Source: Devosia sp. 67-54 (GTDB taxonomy: Bacteria > Pseudomonadota > Alphaproteobacteria > Rhizobiales > Devosiaceae). Taken from it: a DNA stretch of 64,000 bases. Of this stretch, positions 49,929 through 60,613 are shown one piece after another. A program made the position numbers and the translations under genes. Where the stretch lies: assembly GCF_001899075.1 (NCBI RefSeq), contig NZ_MKVA01000011.1, positions 558,001 to 622,000 of the forward strand. The letters run 5' to 3'. Under the pieces are notes generated by a model that worked only from the letters and a program-made list of their open reading frames with translations, had not been told where the DNA came from and did not search any database. Each line of letters opens with the position of its first letter. Positions within the stretch are counted from its first letter, which is position 1.

Positions 49929-51200
49929 ATGAGACGAAATCTCGTGGCGCTTGCCGGCGCTGCCCTGGCACTGGTCATGGCGACCAATGCCGTCGAGGCG
50001 CAGGTGCTGTTCTGGGCCAACCAGGCGGTTCCCGTCGAGGAAGCGCAGAAGATGCGCGACAACGTGCTCAAGAACTTCCCCGGCGGCGCCGACTTCCAGC
50101 CGCAGGATCCGGGCCCGTTCATCACCCGCATCCAGGCCGAGGAGCAGGCCGGCTCGGGCACCATCGGCGTCGTCGGCGCCCTGCATGGCGACCTGGCCAG
50201 CTTCACCAAGGACTGGATCGATCTGAGCGACATCGACCTCGGCGCCGTCAAGCCGAGCCCGGCCTTCATGCAATTGGGCAAGCTCGGCACCAGCGAGCAG
50301 AAATACCTGCCCTGGATGCAGGCCAATTACGTCATGGTGGCCAACAAGCAGGCGCTGCAATATCTGCCGCAGGGCGCCGACATCAACGACCTGACCTATG
50401 ACCAGCTGATCGACTGGGCCAAGGCCATGGCCGAAAAGACCGGCTCGCCGAAATTCGGCTTTCCCGCCGGCCCCAAGGGGCTGAAGCACCGCTTCTTCCA
50501 GGGCTTCCTGCTGCCCGCCTATACCGGCTCGGAGGTCAGCAAGTTCCGCTCGGCCGACGCCGCCACCGCCTGGGGCAAGTTCAAGGAGCTGTGGCAGTAC
50601 ACCAACCCGGCCTCGACCAATTACGACTTCATGCAGGAGCCGCTGCTCACCGGCGACGTCTGGGTGGCGTTCGACCACATCGCCCGCCTCGGCACCGCCT
50701 TCAACCAGAAGCCCGACGACTTCGTCGCCTTCCCGGCGCCCAAGGGGCCGAAGGGCAGGGCGTTCATGCCGGTGCTCGCCGGCCTGGCGATCCCCAAATG
50801 GGCACCCGACGTCGCCAAGGCCAAGGAACTGGTCAAGTACATGATGCAGCCCGAGCAGCAGGTGGCGACCCTGCTCGCGACCACCTTCTTCCCGGTGACC
50901 GACGCCGCGCTGCCCGCCGATCTGCCGGCCGCCGCGCGCGCCCTCGGCCCGGCGGTGACCGCCCAGACCAGCTCGCCCGATGCCCTGCCGGCGCTGCTGC
51001 CGGTCGGCCTCGGCGACAAGGGCGGCCAGTTCAACCAGGTCTATATCGACACCTTCGAGCGCATCGTCCTCAACAACGAGGACATCAAGACCGTGCTCGA
51101 TTCCGAGGCCGATACGCTGCGCCAGATCATGATCGACACCAAGGCGCCATGCTGGCTGCCCGACGCCGATTCGAACGGCCAGCCCTGCCCGGTGGAGTAA
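49929..51200 (+). CDS. Sugar ABC transporter substrate-binding protein (family 1)
   Basis: 423 residues, ATG preceded by GGGAGGAT. A signal peptide ends near NAVEA (about residue 24). Typical late segments are GKFKELWQYTNPASTNYDFM and the solute-binding block YDQLIDWAKAMAEKT. It feeds the MalF/MalG-type permeases downstream. A strong stem-loop follows the stop. Neighbouring GH63-like hydrolases suggest a glycosyl-glycerate/glycerol-like ligand rather than a long oligosaccharide (inference). Confidence 0.92.
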   Translation: MRRNLVALAGAALALVMATNAVEAQVLFWANQAVPVEEAQKMRDNVLKNFPGGADFQPQDPGPFITRIQAEEQAGSGTIGVVGALHGDLASFTKDWIDLSDIDLGAVKPSPAFMQLGKLGTSEQKYLPWMQANYVMVANKQALQYLPQGADINDLTYDQLIDWAKAMAEKTGSPKFGFPAGPKGLKHRFFQGFLLPAYTGSEVSKFRSADAATAWGKFKELWQYTNPASTNYDFMQEPLLTGDVWVAFDHIARLGTAFNQKPDDFVAFPAPKGPKGRAFMPVLAGLAIPKWAPDVAKAKELVKYMMQPEQQVATLLATTFFPVTDAALPADLPAAARALGPAVTAQTSSPDALPALLPVGLGDKGGQFNQVYIDTFERIVLNNEDIKTVLDSEADTLRQIMIDTKAPCWLPDADSNGQPCPVE

Positions 51201-51212
51201 GCGTTCCTCCCG

Positions 51213-51242
51213 CCGCCCGGCGCACCGCGGTGTGCCGGGCGG
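51213..51242 (+). promoter_or_regulatory. Stem-loop between SBP and permease genes
   Basis: Fourteen-base-pair stem with one G-U pair: 51213-51226 (CCGCCCGGCGCACC) against 51229-51242, two-base loop as written. No T-run. Third example in the window of such a hairpin directly behind a binding-protein gene. Confidence 0.6.
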
Positions 51243-51266
51243 CTCCCTTGCCGGAGACCGGTCACC

Positions 51267-52112
51267 ATGAACACCAGGGCGCTGCCCTATCTGCTGCTGC
51301 TGCCGGCCACGCTGTTCCTGCTGGTGTTCTTCGTATACCCGTTCGTGCAGGTGGCGGTGCAGGCCTTCGTCGGCCCCGCCGGCTTCACCACCGACAACGT
51401 CCAGACCATGGTGAAGAACTTCCGCTTCTGGCCGTCGGTGCGGAACACCGTTCTGCTGGCCGCCATCGTCGTGCCGCTGCAATTGGTGATGGCGCTGGTG
51501 ATGGCCTCGATCGTCGCCAACCTCAAATCGGCGCGCAACACCATCCTTTACATCTTCACCATCCCGCTGGGCCTGTCCGACCTTGCCGCCGGCATCATCT
51601 GGCTCGCCATCTTCGAGCAGTCGGGCTTCCTCAACTCCATGCTGGTATCGCTCGGCGTCGTCGACAAGCCGATCCTGTTTTTGAGCTACCAGAACAGCTG
51701 GGTGATCTTCGTCGCCGTGCTGCTGGCCGAGCTGTGGCGCGCCACCGCCATCGTCATGGTCATCCTCGTCGCCGGCATGGGGCTGATCCCCAAGGAATAT
51801 TACGAGGCCGCCGAAGTGTTCGGCGCCGGGCCGTGGAAGCGCTTCCTCAAGGTCACGCTGCCGATGCTGAAGCCCAGCCTGCAGACCGCGCTGATCCTGC
51901 GCACCATCGCCGCCTTCGAGGTGTTCTCGGTGGTGCAGGCGCTGGGCGGCACCACGCTGCCGGTGCTGGTCGGCCAGACCTATGACTGGCAGTTCAACCA
52001 GCAGCAGACCGGCGTCGCCGCCGCCATGGCGCTGGTGATCCTCGCCATCTCGATCGCCTGCACGGTGTTCTTCCTGCGCGTGCTGCGCACGCCCAAGGGA
52101 GCCACGCTATGA
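51267..52112 (+). CDS. Sugar ABC transporter permease, MalF/UgpA type
   Basis: 281 residues with six membrane helices. It begins LPYLLLLPATLFLLVFFVYP, and the EAA loop is EYYEAAEVFGAGPWKRFLKV (near residue 173). Forms the channel with the following permease, whose gene it overlaps by four bases (ATGA). Confidence 0.93.
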   Translation: MNTRALPYLLLLPATLFLLVFFVYPFVQVAVQAFVGPAGFTTDNVQTMVKNFRFWPSVRNTVLLAAIVVPLQLVMALVMASIVANLKSARNTILYIFTIPLGLSDLAAGIIWLAIFEQSGFLNSMLVSLGVVDKPILFLSYQNSWVIFVAVLLAELWRATAIVMVILVAGMGLIPKEYYEAAEVFGAGPWKRFLKVTLPMLKPSLQTALILRTIAAFEVFSVVQALGGTTLPVLVGQTYDWQFNQQQTGVAAAMALVILAISIACTVFFLRVLRTPKGATL

Positions 52113-52957
52113 CCGACGCCGCTCTCGCCGACGTGCCGCGCCCGGTCTCGGAGGTCACCAGCGCCGGCAAGGTGCTGTACTGGGCCGGCATCGTGCTGCT
52201 GTGCGCCTGGGTGCTGGTGCCCATCTACTTCCTGCTCAGCAACGCGCTCTCTTCGCCGGCGGAGGTGACGAGCTTTCCCAAGCACTGGGTGCCGTCCTTC
52301 GACATGGGCTCGCTGCAGTTCTTCCTGAGCTTCGGCGGCGTGCTGAAGGCGCTGATGAATTCGGTGATCGTCGCCGTGCTGACGATGATCCTCTCGATCG
52401 GCTTCGGCGCCCCCGCCGGCTACGCGCTGTCGCGCTTCGACTTCTGGGGCAAGGACGCGTTCCGCCTGCTGGTGCTGATGACCCGCGCCTTTCCGCTGCC
52501 GCTGCTGGCGCTGCCCATCGCCGTGATGTTCATCCGCGTCGGTCTCGACGACACCCAGCTCGGCCTCGCCCTCGTCCACACCACGCTCGCCATTCCGTTC
52601 GCCGTGCTCATCACCTTCTCGATCTTCGCCGGCGTGCCGGTGGAGCTCGAGGAGGCAGCCTGGACGCTCGGCTGCAACCGCTGGCAGGCCTTCCGCAAGG
52701 TGGTGCTGCCGCTGGTGCTGCCCGGCATCACCGCCTCGGCCATCTTCGCCTTCACCATCTCGTGGAACGAGGTGTTCGCCGCCGCCGTGCTCACCGTGCA
52801 GAACCGCACGCTGACCGCCTTCCTGCTGCAGAGCCTCAACGTCTCGCCGCTGCATCTGCGCTTCGCCGGCGGCGCCGCGCTGGTGATCCCGGCGCTCGTC
52901 TTCATCTTCGCCGTTCGCAAATACATGTTTGCAATGTGGGGCATCGCCAACCGATGA
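52109..52957 (+). CDS. Sugar ABC transporter permease, MalG/UgpE type
   Basis: 282 residues with six membrane helices; EAA loop ELEEAAWTLGCNRWQAFRKV. Second membrane subunit of the LacI-controlled importer. An 84-base gap with a short palindromic remnant separates it from the ATPase gene. Confidence 0.93.
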   Translation: MTDAALADVPRPVSEVTSAGKVLYWAGIVLLCAWVLVPIYFLLSNALSSPAEVTSFPKHWVPSFDMGSLQFFLSFGGVLKALMNSVIVAVLTMILSIGFGAPAGYALSRFDFWGKDAFRLLVLMTRAFPLPLLALPIAVMFIRVGLDDTQLGLALVHTTLAIPFAVLITFSIFAGVPVELEEAAWTLGCNRWQAFRKVVLPLVLPGITASAIFAFTISWNEVFAAAVLTVQNRTLTAFLLQSLNVSPLHLRFAGGAALVIPALVFIFAVRKYMFAMWGIANR

Positions 52958-53041
52958 GCACGCAAAGCGGCAACGCGCACGATCCGGCTCCCCGCAAGGG
53001 CGAGGGAAACCCGACTGCGGCCCTTCGAAAGGACACCCGGC

Positions 53042-54078
<1,037 letters not shown>

Positions 54079-54082
<4 letters not shown>

Positions 54083-55347
54083 CCACGCCCGCCACCCGTT
54101 CGCCCGAGGCCGACGCCGCCATCGCGGTGCTGCGCGACAACGACCGCGGCAGCTACACCGTGCCCACCAAGGGGCTCTACCCCTTCCAGTGGAACTGGGA
54201 TTCCTGCTTCACCGCGCTCGGCATCAGCCACTACGACATGGGCCGTGCCTGGACCGAGATCGAAACGCTGTTCCAGCAGCAATGGGCCGACGGCATGCTG
54301 CCGCACATGGTGTTCCACGAGGCGGCGCCCGGCTATTTCCCCGGCCCGGACGTCTGGGGCACCGGCCGCACGCCGCCGACCTCGGGCATCACCCAGCCGC
54401 CGATCGCCGGCTTTGCCGTGCACCAGCTCTATCGCCGCAGCGGCGACGCCGAGCGCGCCCGAGCGCTGCTGCCCAGGCTCGACCGCTATCACGACTGGTT
54501 CTACCGCACCCGCGATCCGCACGGCGAGGGGCTGGTCGCCATCATCCATCCGTGGGAATCGCGCGACAATTCCGTCGACTGGGACGAGGGTTTTGCGCGC
54601 GTGCCCACGGACGGCGTCGCCCCCTATGTCCGCAACGACACCAAGCACGCCGACCCTGCGACGCGCCCGACCAAGGAGCAGTACGACCGCTACCTCTGGC
54701 TGGTGCAGCATTTCCGCGGGCTCGGCTGGGACTCGGCGCGCACCCACGACGCCTCGCCGTTCCAGATCGTCGACCCCGGCGTCAACGCCATCCTCATCCG
54801 CTCCTGCCTCGAGACGGCCGACCTGGCCGAGGCGCTGGGCGAGCCCGCCATCGCCGCGCGCAACCGGGGCTGGGCGGCACGCGGCCTTGCCGGCCTCGAG
54901 GCCTGCTGGAGCGATGCCGCCGGCCAGTACCTGCCGCTCGACCGCATCGCCGGCCGGCAGGTGCAGAGCCCTTCGCTGGGCGGCCTGATCCCGCTGTTCG
55001 CGCCCATTCCCGCGGCCCGCGCCGCGACGCTGGGCGATACCCTCGGCGCCATCGGCGACAAGGTGCGCTACCTCGTCCCCAGCCACGATCCGCGCGACCG
55101 CAATTTCGACGTCCGGCGCTATTGGCGCGGCCCCGTCTGGCACGTCTGCAACTATCTGATCGTCGACGGCCTGCGGCGCGCCGGCATGACCGGCCTCGCC
55201 GACCGCATCGTCGCCGACAGCCTGGCCCTGATCGAACGCAGCGGCTTTGCCGAATATTACGATCCGACCGACGGCGCGCCGCTCGGCGGCGGCCGCTTCA
55301 GCTGGACCGCCGCCATCGTGCTCGAATTCGTCGAGCCCGCCAGATGA
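54079..55347 (+). CDS. GH63-like glycoside hydrolase (mannosyl/glucosylglycerate hydrolase type), paralogue 1
   Basis: 422 residues from the ATG at 54079. The (alpha/alpha)6-barrel signatures are GLYPFQWNWDSC (residue 32), YFPGPDVWGTGRTPPTSGIT and a C-terminal GFAEYYDPTDGAPLGGGRFS. Candidate catalytic acids are Asp163/Asp167 in WESRDNSVDWD and Glu392 in AEYYDP, by analogy with GH63 enzymes acting on mannosylglycerate and glucosylglycerate. No signal peptide. Encoded in the importer operon, it should cleave an imported glycoside in the cytoplasm. Substrate assignment is inference. A close paralogue is encoded at 56035. Confidence 0.85.
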
Positions 55348-56018
55348 CCAGCTTCGTCGAGCACTGGCGCGGCCGTGCCGGCTCGCTCGCCGCCTTCGGC
55401 GATTCCATCACCCAGGCGCTGCACATCGCCGATCCCGGAACGCGCTGGCCCCACCGGCTGGCGCAACTGCTCGGCGCTCGCCTCGACAATCGCGGCCGCA
55501 GCGGCACCGTGCTGCAGGCCTCGCCCGATGCGAGCGGGCAGCCGCGCCCCGGCAACGGCCGGCAGCGCTATGCCGCCGACCTGCTCGGCGGCGAGCGGGC
55601 CGACGTCATCGCCATCCTCTACGGCAGCAACGATGCGCGCTATACCGCCGCGCCGCGAAGCTTCAGCCTCGGCAATTTCATGCGCGACTATCGCGACATG
55701 CTCGCCGGCCTGTTTGCCGCCGGCTACGCCGCTGACGCCATCGTCGTCGGCAGCCCGCCGCCGCTGCCCGATGCCGGCTTCGCCGTCGGCGCCGCGGACG
55801 GTTTCGCCGGCCAGAGCCGTGCCGAATTCCAGCGCTATGCCGAGGCGGTGAAATCCGTCGCCCGGGCGGCGGGCACCTACTACGCGCCGGTCAACGAGCG
55901 CCTCGGCGCGGCCGACCTCGAGTCGCTGATCCTGCCCGACCACGTGCACCCCAATGCCGACGGCCACGCCGTCATCGCCGCGACCTTTGCGGAGGCCACA
56001 CGGCTTCCCCCGACCTGA
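55344..56018 (+). CDS. SGNH/GDSL-family hydrolase
   Basis: 224 residues, overlapping the GH63-like gene by four bases. Block I is LAAFGDSITQALH with the nucleophile Ser22 or so, block III ILYGSNDARY, block V PDHVHPNADGHAVIAA with the Asp-His pair. Cytoplasmic. It lies between two GH63-like paralogues, so it most likely removes an acyl group from the same glycoside or its product (inference). Confidence 0.88.
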   Translation: MTSFVEHWRGRAGSLAAFGDSITQALHIADPGTRWPHRLAQLLGARLDNRGRSGTVLQASPDASGQPRPGNGRQRYAADLLGGERADVIAILYGSNDARYTAAPRSFSLGNFMRDYRDMLAGLFAAGYAADAIVVGSPPPLPDAGFAVGAADGFAGQSRAEFQRYAEAVKSVARAAGTYYAPVNERLGAADLESLILPDHVHPNADGHAVIAATFAEATRLPPT

Positions 56019-56034
56019 CCAGCAGAGTTCTCCC

Positions 56035-57315
56035 ATGACCAAGTCCGATCCCGCCGATCTCTACCAGCTTGCCGCCGAGGTGCTGCGCGAAAACGACCGC
56101 GGCAGCTACACCGTGCCCACCAAGGGCCTCTACCCCTTCCAGTGGAACTGGGATTCCTGCCTCACCGCGCTCGGCCAGCGGCATTTCGACGAGGCCCGCG
56201 CCTGGACCGAGATCGAAACGCTGTTCCAGCACCAATGGCCCGACGGCATGGTGCCGCACATCGTCTTTCACGTGCAGTCCGACGGCTATTTCCCCGGCCC
56301 CGACGTGTGGGCCACCAACCGGCCGACGCCGACCTCGGGCATCACCCAGCCGCCGGTCGCGGGCTTTGCCGTCAAGCGCCTGTTCGATGCGGCAAAGGAC
56401 AAGGCGCTGGCCCGCGCCCGCGCCACCGCGCTGCTGCCCCGGATCGACGCCTGGCATCGCTGGTTCTACCAGATGCGCGACCCGCACGGCGACGGCCTCG
56501 TCGCCATCCTCCATCCCTGGGAATCGGGGCGCGACAATTCCATCGACTGGGACGACGCCTTCGAGCGCGTGCCGACCGAGGGGGTGGGCGCCTACACCCG
56601 GCGCGATACCCAGCACGCCGACCCGGCGCACCGCCCGACCAAGGCGCAGTACGACCGCTACCTCTGGCTGGTGCAGCATTTCCGCGCGCTGGGCTGGGAC
56701 AACAGCCGGCTGCACGACGCCTCGCCCTTCCGCGTGGTCGATCCCGGCTTCAACGCCATCCTCATCCGCTCCTGCCTCGACCTCGCCGATCTCGCCGACA
56801 CTCTCGGCGTCCCCGCCATCGCCGAGGCCAATCGTGCCCGCGCCCAGCGCGGCCTCGGCGCGCTCGAGGCGCTGTGGAGCGACGCGCATGGCCAGTATCT
56901 GTGCCATGACCGCACCACCGGCGGGCTGATCGACAGCGCCTCGATCGGCGGCCTGCTGCCGGTGTTCGCCGCCATTCCGCCGACGCGCGCCCACGACATC
57001 GCCCGCACCATTGAGCGCCGCGCCGAAAGGCTGCGGTTCATCGTCGCCTCGCACGACCCGGCCGATCCGCGCTTCGAGCCCAAGCGCTACTGGCGCGGCC
57101 CGGCCTGGCTGGTGATGAACTACATGATCGCCGATGGCCTGGGCGCCGCGGGCGAAACGGCGGTCGCCGACCACATCGTGCGCTCGAGCCTCGAGCTCAT
57201 CACCCGCTCCGGCTTCGCCGAATATTACGACCCGCTGACCGGCGAGCCCTGCGGCGGCGGCCGCTTCACCTGGACGGCGGCGATGGTGGTGGAGTTCCTC
57301 GCGCGCCAGCGCTGA
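56035..57315 (+). CDS. GH63-like glycoside hydrolase (mannosyl/glucosylglycerate hydrolase type), paralogue 2
   Basis: 426 residues from the ATG at 56035. Same signatures as paralogue 1: GLYPFQWNWDSC, YFPGPDVWATNRPTPTSGIT, GRDNSIDWDD and GFAEYYDPLTGEPCGGGRFT, so both catalytic regions are intact. Bases 56094-56178 are almost identical to 54133-54217 in paralogue 1 (two differences by eye), whereas other parts have diverged, suggesting duplication with later gene conversion. Last gene of the LacI operon; it converges on the Gfo/Idh/MocA gene with a three-base gap. Confidence 0.85.
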   Translation: MTKSDPADLYQLAAEVLRENDRGSYTVPTKGLYPFQWNWDSCLTALGQRHFDEARAWTEIETLFQHQWPDGMVPHIVFHVQSDGYFPGPDVWATNRPTPTSGITQPPVAGFAVKRLFDAAKDKALARARATALLPRIDAWHRWFYQMRDPHGDGLVAILHPWESGRDNSIDWDDAFERVPTEGVGAYTRRDTQHADPAHRPTKAQYDRYLWLVQHFRALGWDNSRLHDASPFRVVDPGFNAILIRSCLDLADLADTLGVPAIAEANRARAQRGLGALEALWSDAHGQYLCHDRTTGGLIDSASIGGLLPVFAAIPPTRAHDIARTIERRAERLRFIVASHDPADPRFEPKRYWRGPAWLVMNYMIADGLGAAGETAVADHIVRSSLELITRSGFAEYYDPLTGEPCGGGRFTWTAAMVVEFLARQR

Positions 57316-57318
57316 GCG

Positions 57319-58293
57319 CTACGGCGCCATTTCGGCATGCGTCTCGGCCGAGCGCCGCGCCGCCAGCACGATGCGAAGCGTCGCGAGCCCATCCGCCAGC
57401 GGCACGCGCGGCGCCCGCCTTTCGGCGATGGCGTCGCGCAGATCGGTGAGCTGCGCGACGAACGGATCGGCCGTGCCGGCGATGGTTTCGCTCTGCACCG
57501 CGCCGGCGGCATGGACGATCTCGGCATGGTTCCAGTCGGCGAACATCCCCGTGGCCCGTTCGGCGACGATCTGCCAGCCCTTCATCCAGCGGCCGGGAAC
57601 GGCGCCGTTCGAGGCGTGCAGCACGCCGACACGCCCGTCGTCATAGCCGAGCACCAGCGCGCTCGCGTCGTCCGCCGTATAGCCCGGCACATCGTGGTGA
57701 AACACATTGCCGGCACGGGCATAGACCGCCTGCGGCATGCCGAGATTCTGCCGCGCCAGGTCGACGATGTGGATCAGTTGTTCCACCATCTGCCCGCCGG
57801 ATCTGTCGCGCTCGCGCCACCATGGCGCGTGCAGCGCGTTGCTGTGGAACGAGCCGGAGAAGTGTCCGACCGCGCCCGTCTCGCCGGCCGCTGAAAGGGC
57901 GTTCCAGCGCTCCACCGCCGCGCCGAACCGGTACATGAAGCCGCACGCCGCGACGACGCCCTGCGTGGCCGCGACCATGCTTTGCGCCCGCTCGAGCTGC
58001 AGCGCGATCGGCTTTTCCACGAGGACGTTGATGCCCCGCGCCGCCGCCCGCTCCACCTCGCCCGCATGCGCGTAAGGCGGCAGCGCCACCACCAGCAGGT
58101 CGAGCGCCGCCTCGTCCAGCATGCGCGCGAAATCGGTGTAGGCCACGCCGCCGAATTTCGCGGCGAAGGCTGCGGTACGTTCCGCGTCGCGCCCGCAACA
58201 GGCGACGAGCGTCAGCTCCGGCACCTGCTGTATCGCGCCGGCGTGCCGGGCGCCGATGCCGCCGCAGCCGAGCACTCCGACGCGCCGGCTCAT
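57319..58293 (-). CDS. Gfo/Idh/MocA-family oxidoreductase
   Basis: 324 residues. The N-terminal Rossmann motif is VGVLGCGGIGARHAGAI. The catalytic-lysine block of the family reads VLVEKPIALQLERAQSM (EKP). The C-terminal domain has GGQMVEQLIHIVDLARQNLG. NAD(P)-dependent sugar or polyol dehydrogenation is typical. It overlaps the zinc-type dehydrogenase by four bases on the same strand and belongs to the LacI regulon through the operator at 59374. Confidence 0.9.
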   Translation of the reverse strand: MSRRVGVLGCGGIGARHAGAIQQVPELTLVACCGRDAERTAAFAAKFGGVAYTDFARMLDEAALDLLVVALPPYAHAGEVERAAARGINVLVEKPIALQLERAQSMVAATQGVVAACGFMYRFGAAVERWNALSAAGETGAVGHFSGSFHSNALHAPWWRERDRSGGQMVEQLIHIVDLARQNLGMPQAVYARAGNVFHHDVPGYTADDASALVLGYDDGRVGVLHASNGAVPGRWMKGWQIVAERATGMFADWNHAEIVHAAGAVQSETIAGTADPFVAQLTDLRDAIAERRAPRVPLADGLATLRIVLAARRSAETHAEMAP

Positions 58294-59342
58294 GCGCTGC
58301 CGCCGAAATCCAGCACCGCCTGCAGGATTGCGGGATCGCCCGCGTCGAGCCGCGCAAGCATCGCCGGCGCCTCGGCGAACGGCACGGTATCGGTGATCAG
58401 CGGCAGCAGGTCGATCCGCCCTTCATGCTGCAGCGCGATCGCCGTCTGCCACAGCCTGAGCCGCGTCCAGCGATGGCTGCCGTCGGGCGCCACGCCCGAA
58501 ATCTGGCTCGAGATCAGCTCGATGCGGTTGTGGTGAAACTCGTCGCCGAGGAACAGCCCGCGCGCCTCGCCCTGGAACGCGCCCATCGACACCACGCGGC
58601 TGGCATAGGCCACCGTGCGCATGGCCTCGGCCAGCGCCGGGGCGGCGCCCGACACTTCGATGCAGATATCGGCGCCGCGGCCGCCGGTCTCGCGCTTGAC
58701 GATCTCGGCCACCGAGCCGGCGTTGGGGTCGAGCGTGCGCGCGGCGCCCAGCCGCGCCGCCATCGCCCGCCGCGCCGGCACCGGGTCGACGCCGATCACC
58801 GTGGCGCCCGAGGCGCGCGCCATCTGCGCCACGATCTGCCCGGGCACGCCCAGCCCGAACACCACCACCAGATCGCCCATGCGGATGCGCGCGTCGTGCA
58901 CGCCGTTCAGCGCCACCGCGCCGATATGCGAGAAGATGCCGATGCGCGGGTCGGCGCCCTCCGGCAGCCGCCGCGCCAGCGCATCGGCGGCGCTCATCGT
59001 GTGGTGCGTGCGGTGCCACCAGGTGCCGAACACCCGCTCGCCGAGCCGCAGCCCCTCCACCTCGGCCCCCAGCTCGACGATCTCGCCGACCTCCTCATAG
59101 CCCAGATTGGGGATCGGGTAGGTCCAGCTCGGCGTGTCGGACTCCTTGAAAAGCCGCAGCTTTTCGTCCCAGCGCCGGTTCATATAGGCCGACGTGCCGC
59201 GATATTGCGTGAGCTCGGTGCCGGCGCTGATGCCGGAAAACAGGGTGCGCAGCCGCACCTCGCGGGGACCGGGCGGGGGCAGGTCGAGCGGCTCGAACGA
59301 CAGCGTCCGCGGCCCGGTCAGCAGCAGTGCAAGAGGTGGCAT
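58290..59342 (-). CDS. Zinc-type alcohol dehydrogenase-like protein
   Basis: 350 residues. GTELTQYRGTSAY and PNLGYEEVGEIVELGAEVEG form the GroES-like catalytic domain; VVVFGLGVPGQIVAQMARAS is the coenzyme-binding GxGxxG region. The structural-zinc cysteine cluster and the usual first zinc Cys-(His) pair are not visible, so it belongs to the less studied group of sugar/polyol dehydrogenase relatives. Its start is 32 bases from a LacI-type operator, so it is co-regulated with the divergent block at 48861-57315. Confidence 0.87.
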   Translation of the reverse strand: MPPLALLLTGPRTLSFEPLDLPPPGPREVRLRTLFSGISAGTELTQYRGTSAYMNRRWDEKLRLFKESDTPSWTYPIPNLGYEEVGEIVELGAEVEGLRLGERVFGTWWHRTHHTMSAADALARRLPEGADPRIGIFSHIGAVALNGVHDARIRMGDLVVVFGLGVPGQIVAQMARASGATVIGVDPVPARRAMAARLGAARTLDPNAGSVAEIVKRETGGRGADICIEVSGAAPALAEAMRTVAYASRVVSMGAFQGEARGLFLGDEFHHNRIELISSQISGVAPDGSHRWTRLRLWQTAIALQHEGRIDLLPLITDTVPFAEAPAMLARLDAGDPAILQAVLDFGGSA

Positions 59343-59373
59343 GGAAACTCTCCCTGCCCCTCGATTATCGCGA

Positions 59374-59388
59374 TTTTAAACGTTTGCA
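59374..59388. promoter_or_regulatory. LacI-type operator copy
   Basis: TTTTAAACGTTTGCA, identical to 48801-48815 including the outer T. It lies directly upstream of the minus-strand dehydrogenase gene (start 59342). It brings the two oxidoreductase genes into the LacI regulon. Confidence 0.7.
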
Positions 59389-59428
59389 CATCCGGTTTCG
59401 GCCGCTTCTGGTCCGGAAACCCGCGCCG

Positions 59429-60469
59429 TCAGACGACCTGCCAGTGGAGCGGGAAGCCCGGATCGAACACCGTCACGCTGGCCCCCGCGACCTCGAGCTT
59501 GGGTGAGAACGTGACGGGTTTGTCCCGCCTTTGCAGCGTCACCGTCCCGTCATTGTGCGGCAGCCGGTAGAAATCCGCGCCATGGCGCGAGGTGAAGGCC
59601 TCGAGCCGGGGCAGGGCGCCCTCCCGCTCGAACATCTCGGCGAGGCAGGCGAGCGCCACCGGCGCCGTGTAGCAGCCGGCGCAGCCACAGGCGCATTCCT
59701 TGTCGTGGTCGGGATGCGGCGCCGAATCGGTGCCGAGGAAGAATTTGGCATCGCCCGAGGTTGCGGCCTCGAGCAGCGCCAGCCGGTGATCCTCGCGCTT
59801 GGCGATCGGCAGGCAGTAATAATGCGGCCGGATGCCGCCGACGAGCAGGCTGTTGCGGTTGATGATCAAATGGTGGACCGTCAGCGTCGCGCCGATATTG
59901 TCGCCGCCGCCGCGCACATAGGCGATGCCGTCGCGCGTCGTCACGTGCTCCATCACCACGCGCAGGGCCGGGTGGCGCCGCCGCAGCGGTTCCAGCACGC
60001 GGTCGATGAACACCGCCTCGCGGTCGAAGATGTCGACCGCCGGATCGGTCACCTCGCCATGGACGCACAGCGGCAGGCCGATCTCGGCCATGCGCGCCAG
60101 CACCGCGTCGACCTTGCCGAAATCGCGCACCCCCGATTGCGAATTGGTGGTGGCGCCGGCCGGATAGAGTTTCACCGCATGCACCAGCCCGCCGGCGGCC
60201 GCCTGCGCCACGTCCTCGGGGTCGGTCGCTTCGGTGAGATAGAGCGTCATCAGCGGCCGGAAGCTCGCGCCGGCGGGCAGCGCCGCGACGATGCGGTCGC
60301 GATAGGCCGCGGCCTGCGTCCCGGTCACCACCGGCGGCACCAGATTGGGCATCACGATGGCCCGCGCGAAATCGCGGGCGGAGGCGGGCAGCACGGCGGC
60401 CAGCATGGCGCCGTCGCGCAGATGCAGGTGCCAGTCGTCGGGGCGGCGGAGGGTGAGTTCGGTGATCAT
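59429..60469 (-). CDS. pyrC: Dihydroorotase (class II, PyrC)
   Basis: 346 residues from the ATG at 60469; the frame opens 11 codons earlier. The metal-binding [10 protein letters not shown] (two His), the carboxylated lysine in [20 protein letters not shown] and VMEHVTT histidines, and [11 protein letters not shown] with the catalytic aspartate are all present. [12 protein letters not shown] is a PyrC-typical late segment. It converts carbamoyl aspartate to dihydroorotate in pyrimidine synthesis, a housekeeping gene unrelated to the neighbouring sugar loci. Confidence 0.95.
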   Translation of the reverse strand: MITELTLRRPDDWHLHLRDGAMLAAVLPASARDFARAIVMPNLVPPVVTGTQAAAYRDRIVAALPAGASFRPLMTLYLTEATDPEDVAQAAAGGLVHAVKLYPAGATTNSQSGVRDFGKVDAVLARMAEIGLPLCVHGEVTDPAVDIFDREAVFIDRVLEPLRRRHPALRVVMEHVTTRDGIAYVRGGGDNIGATLTVHHLIINRNSLLVGGIRPHYYCLPIAKREDHRLALLEAATSGDAKFFLGTDSAPHPDHDKECACGCAGCYTAPVALACLAEMFEREGALPRLEAFTSRHGADFYRLPHNDGTVTLQRRDKPVTFSPKLEVAGASVTVFDPGFPLHWQVV

Positions 60470-60613
60470 GCGGGGTCCTGAAGCTTGCGCAGTGCTTAGC
60501 ACCGCCCCGGCCCGGCACCAACCGCGCGCGCCGGCGGGGAACCGCCGCCGATGCGTGACATTAGGGAGTCGAGGCGGAACTGCCTCCGCACCCCCTTACC
60601 CGGAGAATTTGTC

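Noticed and set aside
47883-51482. A 1199-residue open frame on the minus strand
   Set aside because: Opposite DUF488, LacI and SBP genes; composition-biased and without domain similarity.
60571-60586. GAGGC/GCCTC mini-hairpin before the DUF892 gene as a riboswitch-like element
   Set aside because: Only five base pairs and no further structure; insufficient evidence.
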